Positions 21,380-29,098 of a DNA stretch of 51,293 nucleotides are shown piece after piece. Each line of letters starts with the position of its first letter. Position 1 is the stretch's first letter. Both the position numbers and the translations under genes were made by a program. The notes beneath the pieces were generated by a model. That model searched no databases and was not told the DNA's origin. It saw only the letters and a list, made by a program, of their open reading frames with translations. Source of the stretch: a virus; IMG/VR virus record IMGVR_UViG_3300047445_000035, positions 1 through 51,293 of that record; one strand, 5' to 3'.

Positions 21380-23256
21380 AAATATGTGTAGCTGACGTCG
21401 AAGCGAATGGATTCCTACGACAAGCTACAAAGATTCACTGTGGCGTATTCAAGGATGTAAACACTAAGGAAGTTGTTTCTTTCCGTCCTCATCAAATTCA
21501 AGAAATGCTACATTACATGGACACAATCGATGTAATGATTGTACATAATGGATTTGGTTATGACTGGCCTTTGCTTAAACGCTTGTATGGATATGAATAT
21601 AAGGGCAAGAAAGTAGATACGCTCGTTATGAGTCGCCTATTCAATCCTAAGCGTCAAGCTCCGTACATTTGTCCGAATAAGAAAGCTCCTCACTCTATTG
21701 AGGCTTGGGGTTATCGTGTTGGACGAGGGAAGCCTGAACATAATGACTGGGAAAACTTCTCTGAAGAAATGCTACATCGCTGTGTAGAAGATGTAGAAAT
21801 CCTTGATTTGGTTTACCAAGAGCTTCTTAAAGAGATGCGTGGTGGATATTGGAAACCTGCCACTATGCTGTCCTTTAAATTGTTTGAAAACCTGGCAGCA
21901 CAGGAAGACTATGGATGGCTAGTTGATAAGCCTTACATGGAGAAATGTGTTAGTCAGCTTACTAAATGGATCGAGCGAATCGATAAAGCCCTAGCTCCTG
22001 CTCTTCCATTAATTATGGAGGTACAAGAGAATAAGAAAGATGGGGAATATCTATTCGTCAGAAAACCCTTCCTCAAAAGTGGAAGATACTCCGAAGCCTG
22101 TAATAAATGGATTAGTGATTGCAATCTTGATATGGACGTTCGGCCCGTTGCTGGGCCTTTTACTCGCATTCTATTTCGTCCAGTAGATTTAAATAGCAAT
22201 CTCGAAACTAAGGACTATCTATTAGCTGAAGGATGGGAACCTCTTGAATGGAATTACAATGATGAAGGAGAACGAACAAGTCCTAAGATGTCTAAAGATG
22301 ATCCGTTTGAAGGAATTAACGGTAAGATTGGAAAGCTTGTTGCTAAGCGTGTCCAATGTAGACAAAGACGATCCATCGTTGAAGGACTTATCCAGCTTAT
22401 ACGTGAAGACGGTAGAATTCCATCTGCTGTTGCAAGCCTTGCTGTTACAGGAAGAGCAACACATAGGAACATCGTAAACATCCCAGGAGCCAAAAGCTTC
22501 TATGGGAAACAGATGCGTAAGATGTTTATTGCTAAGGAGGGATTTGTACTTGTAGGTACTGACTCAGATGCATGTCAGATTCGTATGTTGTGTGGACGGA
22601 TGAATGATCCCGTATATACAGACAACGTCCTTAACGGAAAGAAAGAAGATGGAACAGACATCCATAGCGTCAATATGCGAGCAGCTGGACTCCCTGATAG
22701 AGACTCTGCAAAAACCTTCTTTTACGGATTCCTGTTCGGTGCAGGAGATGCAAAGGTTGGCAAAATCGTCAAGGGAACTGCTGCACACGGTCGTATTCTT
22801 AAAACTCAATTCCTCGAAGGACTCCCTGCTCTCGGCAAGCTCATGGAATCCCTCCAAAACGAATGGAGAGCAACAGCCAAAAAGCGATTCAACGCTAAGT
22901 TTAATCGAATGGAATACTACGACGGATACATTACAGGACTTGACGGTAGACCAATCCTCGTACCATCCGAACATCAAGTGCTAGTGTATCTCCTACAATC
23001 TGATGAAGCAATTATGATGCAGGCTGCTTACAATAAGTTTTGTAAGGATATGGCTAAGCGTTATACATGGGGAGTTGATTATGGGGTTGTATGCTGGTAT
23101 CACGACGAGTTCACGGCTGAGGTTAAAGAAGAAATTGCGGAGGAGGTTAAGACACTTTCTGAAGCGGCAATTAAATGGGCAGGAGAGTTCTATAAGATTT
23201 CATGCCCTCACTTGGGTCAAGGGAAGATTGGCTCTAACTGGTACGACATCCATTAA
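21376..23256 (+). CDS. Family A DNA polymerase with 3'-5' proofreading domain (T7 type)
   Basis: 626 aa, replicative polymerase. It starts with TTG at 21376, GGAGAGG 8 bases upstream, overlapping the sigma stop. Exo I: DVEANG with Asp7 and Glu9; Exo II: HNGFGYDW (57-64); Exo III: CVEDVEIL near 137. Polymerase motif A: GTDSDACQIRML near 393, with Gln where Pol I and T7 have Glu; motif B: RDSAKTFFYGFLFGAG near 447; motif C: YHDEF near 575 with the catalytic Asp. Lacks the thioredoxin-binding loop as far as can be judged from length (T7: 704 aa), so processivity may come from elsewhere. Confidence 0.93.
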   Translation: MKICVADVEANGFLRQATKIHCGVFKDVNTKEVVSFRPHQIQEMLHYMDTIDVMIVHNGFGYDWPLLKRLYGYEYKGKKVDTLVMSRLFNPKRQAPYICPNKKAPHSIEAWGYRVGRGKPEHNDWENFSEEMLHRCVEDVEILDLVYQELLKEMRGGYWKPATMLSFKLFENLAAQEDYGWLVDKPYMEKCVSQLTKWIERIDKALAPALPLIMEVQENKKDGEYLFVRKPFLKSGRYSEACNKWISDCNLDMDVRPVAGPFTRILFRPVDLNSNLETKDYLLAEGWEPLEWNYNDEGERTSPKMSKDDPFEGINGKIGKLVAKRVQCRQRRSIVEGLIQLIREDGRIPSAVASLAVTGRATHRNIVNIPGAKSFYGKQMRKMFIAKEGFVLVGTDSDACQIRMLCGRMNDPVYTDNVLNGKKEDGTDIHSVNMRAAGLPDRDSAKTFFYGFLFGAGDAKVGKIVKGTAAHGRILKTQFLEGLPALGKLMESLQNEWRATAKKRFNAKFNRMEYYDGYITGLDGRPILVPSEHQVLVYLLQSDEAIMMQAAYNKFCKDMAKRYTWGVDYGVVCWYHDEFTAEVKEEIAEEVKTLSEAAIKWAGEFYKISCPHLGQGKIGSNWYDIH

Positions 23257-23270
23257 ATATCGGAGGGAAC

Positions 23271-23864
23271 ATAAGAGTATTAGTAGCGTGTGAATATTCT
23301 GCTACCGTAAGGGAAGCATTTAGAAAGAAAGGACACGATGCGTGGAGCTGTGATTTACTGGATACCGAGATTCCTGGACAGCATTACAAGGGTGATGTAT
23401 TCGACATTATCCACGATGGGTGGGATTTGCTTATTGCTCATCCACCGTGTACATATCTAAGCGTATCAGGACTTCATTGGAACACTCGTGTTCCTGAGAG
23501 AGCAGCTAAGACGGAAGAAGGTTTGGAATTTGTTAGGCGTCTAATGAACGCTCCTATTGAACACATCTGTGTTGAAAACCCCGTAAGCTGCATTAGTACA
23601 CGTATTAGAGGTCCGGATCAAATCATCCAACCATACAACTTTGGTCACGATGCAAGTAAGAAAACATGTCTCTGGCTTAGAAAACTCCCTCTCCTAGTCT
23701 CTACTAAGTACATTCCTCCTCGTATTGTGAATGGAAAGAAAAGATGGAGTAATCAAACTGATTCAGGCCAGAACATCTTAGGCCCGTCGAAGGATAGATG
23801 GAAAGAGAGAAGTCGTACTTACCAAGGCATAGCTGATGCTATGGCAGAACAATGGACGATGTAG
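23271..23864 (+). CDS. C5-cytosine methylase-like protein, apparent ATA start
   Basis: 197 aa if it starts at ATA (23271), with GGAGGG directly upstream; no ATG, GTG or TTG occurs in frame before codon 53, yet residues 2-12 (RVLVACEYSAT) are what homologs show after their initial Met. AHPPCTYLS near 55-63 carries the Pro-Cys of motif IV of C5-cytosine methylases and VENPVS near 100 resembles motif VI. The end (DRWKERSRTYQGIADAMAEQ) is typical of this phage family, often annotated as a DNA cytosine methylase. It is much shorter than host methylases, so activity is uncertain. Confidence 0.75.
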   Translation: MRVLVACEYSATVREAFRKKGHDAWSCDLLDTEIPGQHYKGDVFDIIHDGWDLLIAHPPCTYLSVSGLHWNTRVPERAAKTEEGLEFVRRLMNAPIEHICVENPVSCISTRIRGPDQIIQPYNFGHDASKKTCLWLRKLPLLVSTKYIPPRIVNGKKRWSNQTDSGQNILGPSKDRWKERSRTYQGIADAMAEQWTM

Positions 23865-24001
23865 AACGTAAACAACTTAAAGAACACATTCAAACTCTTG
23901 AATGGGTTAAGGCAGAGCTACTTATGCAGCTTGATGCTCTTAAGGATCGCATCTTTAAACTCGAAGCAAACATTAAACAAACAAAGGAAAAACTGAAATG
24001 A
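23852..24001 (+). CDS. 49-aa coiled-coil protein
   Basis: ATG at 23852, overlapping the methylase-like gene by 13 bases; stop TGA overlaps the next ATG (ATGA). Almost wholly charged heptad pattern (VERKQLKEHIQTLEWVKAEL, then LKDRIFKLEANIKQTKEKLK), so a coiled coil. Too short for routine calling. Probably forms a complex with a neighbour; function unknown. Confidence 0.65.
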   Translation: MDDVERKQLKEHIQTLEWVKAELLMQLDALKDRIFKLEANIKQTKEKLK

Positions 24002-24216
24002 TTAAGATCCACCGTATTGATTCCGTTGATGGCATCATCAAACAATTCACCGATCTGGTGAAAAACCTCGAAGCAGTGAGTGAAAAGAATCAATTCAAAA
24101 TTGCTGGTAATCTTGAGCAAATTGATAAACTGGTGACGGATAATAAGGCTCTGGACGTAGAAGTGAAACGAGCTAAGTCTATTGCTAACAAAATTCAAAA
24201 TCTGATTAAGGAATAA
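23998..24216 (+). CDS. 72-aa helical protein, unknown
   Basis: ATG at 23998 coupled to the previous gene by ATGA. IIKQFTDLVKNLEAVSEKN and LEQIDKLVTDNKALDVEVKR indicate long helices, likely a coiled coil that may pair with the 49-aa protein before it. Two bases separate it from the SSB-like gene. No family recognised. Confidence 0.7.
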   Translation: MIKIHRIDSVDGIIKQFTDLVKNLEAVSEKNQFKIAGNLEQIDKLVTDNKALDVEVKRAKSIANKIQNLIKE

Positions 24217-24218
24217 AT

Positions 24219-24905
24219 ATGGGTCTGAACGCAAAGAAACCAAACAACAACGGTAACAAACAATTCGCTCCACAGAAGAACATTGCACCCGGCACCTATC
24301 CAGCCCGTCTGGTACAACTGATTGACTTGGGTGTACAACCACAACGAGCATACATGGGTAAGGACAAACCTCCCTGTCAAGAGATTATGCTGACGTATGA
24401 AATGGTGGATGAATACATGAAGGATGAGAAAGGGGCTGACATTGAAGACAAACCACGTTGGGTATCTGAGTCTCTTCCGTTCTTCGGTCTTCATGCAGAC
24501 AAGGCCAAGAGCACTCAGCGATATCTGGCATTCGATCCTAATCAAGATTATGACGGTGACTTCACTCGTGCGGTTGGTAGTCCCATCAATCTGACCATCA
24601 TCAACAACCCAGGGAAGGAAGGCAAGGTGTATGACAATGTTGCTAGCCTGTCTCCTATGCGTCCAAAAGATGCTGCTAATTGTCCAGAACTGAAAAACCC
24701 TACAAAGGTGTTTGATCTGGAGAATCCTGATATGGAAGTGTTCAACTCCCTGCCTGAATGGATTCAGGAGAAGATTAAGAACAATCTGAACTTCCAAGGT
24801 TCTCCTCTCCAGAAGGCTCTAGCTGGTCAACCTGAGAAACAGGACAAGCCCGCTAAACAGGAGGAGGCTCAGAAGGCTGAAGACGATGATGACAATCCTT
24901 ACTAA
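24219..24905 (+). CDS. Probable single-stranded DNA-binding protein
   Basis: 228 aa. The body (PGTYPARLVQLIDLGVQPQR, KPPCQEIMLTYEMVDEYM, KPRWVSESLPFF) resembles a phage protein that regularly sits between T7-type polymerase and exonuclease genes; beta-rich, OB-fold compatible. The last residues are strongly acidic and end EDDDDNPY, like the C-terminal tails by which SSB proteins recruit replication partners. Position in the replication block supports the call. No enzymatic motif. Assignment is by tail, fold outline and neighbourhood, not by a firm domain. Confidence 0.65.
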   Translation: MGLNAKKPNNNGNKQFAPQKNIAPGTYPARLVQLIDLGVQPQRAYMGKDKPPCQEIMLTYEMVDEYMKDEKGADIEDKPRWVSESLPFFGLHADKAKSTQRYLAFDPNQDYDGDFTRAVGSPINLTIINNPGKEGKVYDNVASLSPMRPKDAANCPELKNPTKVFDLENPDMEVFNSLPEWIQEKIKNNLNFQGSPLQKALAGQPEKQDKPAKQEEAQKAEDDDDNPY

Positions 24906-25849
24906 TGCAACCTCTTATTGATGCTGACGTATTAGCATATGAGTCTTCCTTTGCAGCAGAAGCTGCATGGAAATACGAAGGGCAGGAAGGAATTCCTCCC
25001 TTCGATAAAGTGGCAGATATCCTAGACGGACGTATAGAATCCATCTGTTTAGCAGTAGAAGCTACACAGCCTCCAACCTTATTCCTAACTGGTAAGACTA
25101 ACTTTAGGAATGACATTGCTAAGCGTCAGAAATATAAAGACCGGGCTGGTAATAAGCCTTGGCACTTTCAGAACATCCTTGCGTACATGAAGGGGAAATA
25201 TGACTATCGGATCACCGAAGGGCTGGAGGCTGATGACCTCATGGCCATTGAGCAAACGAGGAGCTTGGCTGAAGGCAAAGCGACAATCATCTGTACACGA
25301 GATAAAGATTTACGGCAGGTCTCCGGATGGCACTACGGATGGGAGTTGGGTAATCAGCCCAGCTTTGGCCCCGAATTTGTTGAAGGAATTGGAAGGCTGG
25401 AGCTTCAACCTTCTCGCAAGCTCAAAGGGACAGGTACTTACTTTTTCTACTCACAATGTATCACAGGCGATTCGGTGGATTCAATACCTGGACTACCAAA
25501 TTATGGCCCAGTCAAAGCCTACGAAATACTTGAAGGTGCGGAGACAGAGGAAGAATTGTTCTCACGAGTCTATGCGGCTTATCAGGTGGTATTCGGGGAA
25601 AGAGCAAGTGAAGAACTCCTCGAACAAGGGAGACTATTGTGGATGACCAGAGAGCTTCAATCGAACGGGCAACCGGTCTTATGGGAATTTCCATTCCCGC
25701 CTATGAAGCAGGCTATTGGGCGGGAAGAGACGGAGAATGTGATTGGTCAGACAATCCCTTCTACCACAACACCAATGAAGCAGAATCATGGGATGCTGGA
25801 TTCGTCATCGGAGTTAAACAGTCTGAGAGATGGGCCAATTGACACGTAG
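24905..25849 (+). CDS. 5'-3' flap exonuclease (FEN / T5 type)
   Basis: Open frame of 314 aa; the start touches the previous stop. Metal-binding acids of the FEN family: IDADVLAYE at 5-13, EGLEADDLMA near 105, CTRDKDLRQV near 136, and GDSVDSIPGLPNYGPVKAYE near 190, the helix-hairpin-helix DNA-binding element. It should remove RNA primers and degrade host DNA. The conserved fold seems to end near residue 260 (PVLWEFP); the last 50 residues overlap a small gene in another frame and look like a run-on tail. Confidence 0.88.
   Translation: MQPLIDADVLAYESSFAAEAAWKYEGQEGIPPFDKVADILDGRIESICLAVEATQPPTLFLTGKTNFRNDIAKRQKYKDRAGNKPWHFQNILAYMKGKYDYRITEGLEADDLMAIEQTRSLAEGKATIICTRDKDLRQVSGWHYGWELGNQPSFGPEFVEGIGRLELQPSRKLKGTGTYFFYSQCITGDSVDSIPGLPNYGPVKAYEILEGAETEEELFSRVYAAYQVVFGERASEELLEQGRLLWMTRELQSNGQPVLWEFPFPPMKQAIGREETENVIGQTIPSTTTPMKQNHGMLDSSSELNSLRDGPIDT
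25639..25842 (+). CDS. Small RMF-like protein nested in the exonuclease 3' end
   Basis: 67 aa in another frame inside the exonuclease gene. GTG start at 25639 with GGGAG 7 bases upstream. AYEAGYWAGRDGECDWSDNP and NEAESWDAGF follow the pattern of ribosome modulation factor-like phage proteins (A-x-x-x-G-x-x-AG, DNPY-like core, W-x-x-GF). Stop TAG/TAA lies seven bases before the exonuclease stop. If real, it would explain why the exonuclease tail looks unconserved. Function in phage unknown. Confidence 0.55.
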   Translation: MDDQRASIERATGLMGISIPAYEAGYWAGRDGECDWSDNPFYHNTNEAESWDAGFVIGVKQSERWAN

Positions 25850-25862
25850 TTAAAATGTAGAG

Positions 25863-25903
25863 AAAGTGGCCAATAATAGGTATAAGTATTTGTTGGCCAC
25901 TTT
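25863..25903 (+). terminator. Perfect 11-bp inverted repeat, probable terminator
   Basis: AAAGTGGCCAA (25863-25873) and TTGGCCACTTT (25893-25903) pair perfectly around a 19-base loop; TAATTATTTT follows. It lies between the exonuclease and the inserted homing endonuclease and may shield the phage operon from it or mark the insertion edge. Confidence 0.6.
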
Positions 25904-25915
25904 TAATTATTTTAT

Positions 25916-26377
25916 ATGAATCAAGAAGAACTGAAGAAAATTGTTGAATATGATCCAGATACCGGAATCTTTACCAGAGACGGTAGGATTTTGGGAACTA
26001 AAACAGCACAAGGGTATTTAACTGCAACCATTAAAAGTAAACCATACTTGCTACATAGGCTGGCATTTATTTTTATGAATGACAAGTTACCCAAAGGACA
26101 GTGCGATCATGTCAACGGAACCAGGACCGATAATCGGTGGTGTAATCTTAGAGAGGTAACATGCCAACAGAACATGTTCAATAAACGCTCTAATCTGAAT
26201 AGAGAAGAGAATATGAAAAATGTGTATTGGATTCCAAAACTGAACAGATACCGTGTCAAGGTTAAAGTGAACGGAGAAACACGTCACTACGGATATTTTG
26301 ACAAACTGGAAGATGCAATTCACCAAGCTAAAGAAGTACAGAAAGTGCTTCATGGGTTTTATGCGAGAGGTGTATAA
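25916..26377 (+). CDS. HNH homing endonuclease with AP2-like domain
   Basis: 153 aa. HRLAFIFMNDKLPKGQCDHV, NGTRTDNRWCNLREVT and QQNMFNK are the HNH nuclease core (DH, N, DNR, NLR). The C-terminal YWIPKLNRYRVKVKV and HYGYFDKLEDAIHQAKE are an AP2-type DNA-binding domain, the common partner in phage homing enzymes. It cuts phage DNA lacking the insertion and spreads by repair. No good ribosome-binding site, AT-rich sequence unlike its neighbours, a hairpin upstream and its end overlapping the resident HNH gene all mark an insertion. Confidence 0.88.
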   Translation: MNQEELKKIVEYDPDTGIFTRDGRILGTKTAQGYLTATIKSKPYLLHRLAFIFMNDKLPKGQCDHVNGTRTDNRWCNLREVTCQQNMFNKRSNLNREENMKNVYWIPKLNRYRVKVKVNGETRHYGYFDKLEDAIHQAKEVQKVLHGFYARGV

Positions 26378-26747
26378 CGACGGTAAATGGACGAGTTCTA
26401 GATTTAACTCGTTCATTAAAAGTATTTTGAGATCAGGGTCTCGAAGATGGGAACCAAAATATACAACTCTAAATAAAGCATGTGTTGGTCAGAAAATAAA
26501 TATTAAAACAGGTAGATTAGCAAAGCACTATAAGTGTGCAGGGTGTCAACAAGACTTTCCAGCAAAGGAAATTCAGATTGACCACATCAGAGCTATCATC
26601 GATCCAAATATAGGGTTTATCTCATGGGATAGTGTAGTAGAAAACATGTTCTGTGAGGCAGATAATCTTCAGGCTCTGTGCTTGGCCTGTCACAAAATCA
26701 AGTCCAACGCTGAAAAGCAAATAGCTAAAGAAAGAAAAAATGGATAA
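26361..26747 (+). CDS. Resident phage HNH endonuclease
   Basis: 128 aa from the ATG at 26361 (another ATG at 26352 is possible). KCAGCQQDF and CLACHK give two CxxC pairs for a structural zinc, and QIDHIRAIIDP with NLQAL gives the HNH core. The long spacer with GFISWDSVVENMFCEADNLQ is typical of a phage HNH family found among replication genes. Distinct from the homing enzyme just upstream in sequence and zinc content. Likely role: nicking of DNA in recombination or host DNA breakdown. The AT-rich start overlaps the homing gene by 17 bases. Confidence 0.8.
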   Translation: MREVYNDGKWTSSRFNSFIKSILRSGSRRWEPKYTTLNKACVGQKINIKTGRLAKHYKCAGCQQDFPAKEIQIDHIRAIIDPNIGFISWDSVVENMFCEADNLQALCLACHKIKSNAEKQIAKERKNG

Positions 26748-26985
26748 TTACAAAGGCTTCGCACTGTTCAATGATGTACAAGATATTGCTCTTCGTAATC
26801 GCAATCGTGCCGTGGTGTTGGCTAATCTGGCCATCGATCACACCAAGAAAGCTACGAAACGAATTAGCCCTCGTGGGGCTGGTTTGGTACTTGGTTATTT
26901 TAATTGTATTCCTGATGATGACCGTGCTTCCGTTGAAGCTATGTTTAAACAACGGATGATGGAAGAGGGATATGTCCTTAGCTGA
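26740..26985 (+). CDS. 81-aa protein, unknown
   Basis: ATG at 26740 overlaps the HNH stop by 8 bases. MDNYKGFALFNDVQDIALRN and HTKKATKRISPRGAGLVLGY suggest helical, basic character; the end SVEAMFKQRMMEEGY is helical. A Shine-Dalgarno lies within the HNH end (AAAGAAAG region). It overlaps the next gene by 14 bases. No domain recognised. Confidence 0.65.
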   Translation: MDNYKGFALFNDVQDIALRNRNRAVVLANLAIDHTKKATKRISPRGAGLVLGYFNCIPDDDRASVEAMFKQRMMEEGYVLS

Positions 26986-27199
26986 TTGGGGACAACCAGA
27001 GCCACAGGAGAGCGAAAGCCCTCCTATGTGGCAATTGGTGAAGAGAGACATGCTTAGGCGTAATGCTTTCGGTGTAGAGAAATACGGGAAGCCATTACAA
27101 GCAAATAACGGGAGGGACGCATTGAAGGATGCTTATGAAGAAGCTCTAGATTTGTGTGTCTATTTACGACAGGCTATTTATGAGAGGGATAGTAAATGA
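26972..27199 (+). CDS. 75-aa protein, possibly all-alpha NTP pyrophosphatase-like
   Basis: ATG at 26972 with AGAGGGAT upstream. FGVEKYGKPLQANNGRDALK followed by DAYEEALDLCVYLRQAIYE is a conserved phage pattern in which the EE-x-x-D helix recalls MazG-type pyrophosphatases. It is too short for a full enzyme and may act as a dimer or tetramer. Lies in the nucleotide-metabolism block, which fits. Stop overlaps the next start by ATGA. Confidence 0.6.
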   Translation: MSLADWGQPEPQESESPPMWQLVKRDMLRRNAFGVEKYGKPLQANNGRDALKDAYEEALDLCVYLRQAIYERDSK

Positions 27200-27351
27200 T
27201 CGATAATAAAGAGATTGCAAAGATTATCAAAGAAGTTTTTGAGGAAGGCTATTACAGCTACGCAACCCCTGCTAATGCTTATAATACCATTAAAGAAGCA
27301 TGGGACGACAGTGCTGCCAAAGTCCTTGCGGATGCTTATGAAAATAGCTAA
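27196..27351 (+). CDS. 51-aa protein, unknown
   Basis: ATG at 27196 coupled by ATGA to the gene before; TAA at 27349-27351. MIDNKEIAKIIKEVFEEGYY and NTIKEAWDDSAAKVLADAYE are amphipathic helices with an acidic character. Overlaps the ThyX start by 14 bases. Too short for routine calling; the couplings at both ends support translation. Confidence 0.6.
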   Translation: MIDNKEIAKIIKEVFEEGYYSYATPANAYNTIKEAWDDSAAKVLADAYENS

Positions 27352-28045
27352 TATCGAAGTAACACTAATCGATCATATGGGTTCAGACCTTAGCGTTGTT
27401 AATGCTGCTAGGGTGAGTTTTGATAAGGAGAGCGAGTGGGAGCATATTAGTATTGTTGAGGGAGAGATTCTTAAACAATCAGATGCTAAGCTCATCAACT
27501 ACCTAGCCAAGCATAAACACTTCTCCCCGTTCAATCATGCTTTCCTGAGCTTCCGTGTTAAGGCCCCCATCTTCGTAGCAAGGCAATTGGTTAAACATAA
27601 ATTCATGCCTTGGAATGAAATCAGTAGGCGGTATGTAGATAGTGAGCCTGAGTTTTATTTCCCTAAATACTGGAGAGAGAAAGGGGAGAATGTAAAGCAA
27701 GGTAGTGGGGAGGGCCATACACCTAATTCTTATATTGAAGTTGGATATCGTTGCGATTACGCAGATGTAAAAAAAGAAGTTAATGAACGAGAACTAACTA
27801 AATATTTACTTCAGATGTATAAGCAGAAACTACAAGATGGCTGCTGCCCTGAACAAGCCCGTATGGTGTTGCCTCAAAACACAATGACTGAATGGTATTG
27901 GAGTGGCTCCCTTGGTGCATTCCTAGATATGCTTGTCCTCCGTCTAGACCCACATACACAGAAGGAAACTCGTGACGTTGCTGTATTGATTGCTGAACAC
28001 GTATCAAAACTATTCCCCGTATCCTATAAGGCTCGACTTAATTGA
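27338..28045 (+). CDS. thyX: Flavin-dependent thymidylate synthase
   Basis: 235 aa from the ATG at 27338. Makes dTMP from dUMP with methylene-tetrahydrofolate and FAD/NADPH. The ThyX signature reads VKHKFMPWNEISRRYVD (R-H-R replaced by K-H-K, as I recall from other phages), preceded by VARQL and HFSPFNHAFLSFRVKAP. QARMVLPQNTMTEWYWSG and FLDMLVLRLDPHTQKETRD complete the substrate site. Independent of host ThyA, it boosts thymidine supply together with the reductase downstream. Its TGA overlaps the TTG of the next gene. Confidence 0.93.
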   Translation: MKIANIEVTLIDHMGSDLSVVNAARVSFDKESEWEHISIVEGEILKQSDAKLINYLAKHKHFSPFNHAFLSFRVKAPIFVARQLVKHKFMPWNEISRRYVDSEPEFYFPKYWREKGENVKQGSGEGHTPNSYIEVGYRCDYADVKKEVNERELTKYLLQMYKQKLQDGCCPEQARMVLPQNTMTEWYWSGSLGAFLDMLVLRLDPHTQKETRDVAVLIAEHVSKLFPVSYKARLN

Positions 28046-28782
28046 AAATTCTCTTTCTCGATATCGAAACTGCCCCTACCACAGCTTATGTCTGGGGTAT
28101 GTGGGAACAGAATGTAGGCATGAATCAGATTGTAAAACCTGGCTATGTTCTCTCTTACGCTGCTCATTGGCTAAATTCTGATGAGGTTTTGTATAATTCC
28201 ATCCAAAGAATCGATAAAAGAACATTCCTACAATCGATTCATGAGCTTCTGACTGAAGCAGATGTTGTTGTCCATTATAACGGGAAGAAGTTTGACATTC
28301 CCACAATCAATCGTGAATTCGTACTGGAAGGAATGCTTCCTCCTGCTAATTATAAGCAGATTGACCTACTGACGGTAGTACGTAAACATTTCAAATTCCC
28401 TCACAATAAGCTGGACTATGTCTCTAGAGCATTGGGCTGTGGTGGTAAACTGAAACATGCTGGCTTTGAAATGTGGGTTGGGTGTATGAATGGAGACCAG
28501 GATGCTTGGCAACAAATGCAGGAGTATAACATTGAGGATGTTGTCATTCTTGAGAGGCTGTATCGTAAGCTGCTTCCTTGGATTAACAATCATCCCAATC
28601 ATGGTTTGTACGCTGATGTGGCTGATGTTTGTCCTAATTGTGGTGGGGTTCACCTGCAACGACGAGGATACAGCTACACTGCTGCTGGAAAGTATCAGCG
28701 CTACCAGTGCAACGATTGTGGAAGTTGGAGTCGTTCTAAGAAAACTGTGGCTGTGAAAGGAATCCTTGGTAATGCAGTTTAA
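28042..28782 (+). CDS. DEDD-family exonuclease with C-terminal zinc ribbon
   Basis: 246 aa, TTG start at 28042 overlapping the thyX stop. RNase H-like fold: LFLDIETAPT (Asp6, Glu8), VVHYNGKKFDIPTINREF near 82-99, and EYNIEDVVILERLY near 162-175 give the DEDD acids of YprB-type and DnaQ-type exonucleases. The last 50 residues hold a zinc ribbon, CPNCGG and CNDCGSWSR. Substrate could be RNA or DNA; a role in host nucleic-acid salvage fits the surrounding nucleotide genes. Confidence 0.82.
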   Translation: MKILFLDIETAPTTAYVWGMWEQNVGMNQIVKPGYVLSYAAHWLNSDEVLYNSIQRIDKRTFLQSIHELLTEADVVVHYNGKKFDIPTINREFVLEGMLPPANYKQIDLLTVVRKHFKFPHNKLDYVSRALGCGGKLKHAGFEMWVGCMNGDQDAWQQMQEYNIEDVVILERLYRKLLPWINNHPNHGLYADVADVCPNCGGVHLQRRGYSYTAAGKYQRYQCNDCGSWSRSKKTVAVKGILGNAV

Positions 28783-29098
28783 AGACTATGACAATCTGAC
28801 TAAAGACTTTGCAATCTATCCTGATGCTGGGGAAGGCTCTGATAAAGAGCTTTCTTATCTAGCTCTAGGATTGATGGGAGAAGCCGGTGAAGTGGCAGAG
28901 AAGATTAAGAAGAAGATTCGAGACGGTAAGTTTGACAAAGCTGAGACAGCTAAGGAATGTGGTGATGTGCTTTGGTATCTCACTCGCCTTTGTTCGGCCC
29001 TCGATACCAGTATTGGTGATGTCGCTTATAGTAATTATTGTAAGCTACTGGATCGTCAGAATCGTAATGTACTGCAAGGCTCAGGAGACAATCGATGA
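28772..29098 (+). CDS. MazG-like nucleoside triphosphate pyrophosphohydrolase
   Basis: 108 aa from the ATG at 28772 (a TTG at 28766 is possible). GEAGEVAEKIKKKIRDGKF and ETAKECGDVLWYLTRL carry the E-x-x-E and E-x-x-D metal-binding helices of MazG-type all-alpha pyrophosphatases. Such phage enzymes remove unwanted nucleotides or alter (p)ppGpp signalling. Stop overlaps the next start by ATGA. Confidence 0.85.
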   Translation: MQFKDYDNLTKDFAIYPDAGEGSDKELSYLALGLMGEAGEVAEKIKKKIRDGKFDKAETAKECGDVLWYLTRLCSALDTSIGDVAYSNYCKLLDRQNRNVLQGSGDNR

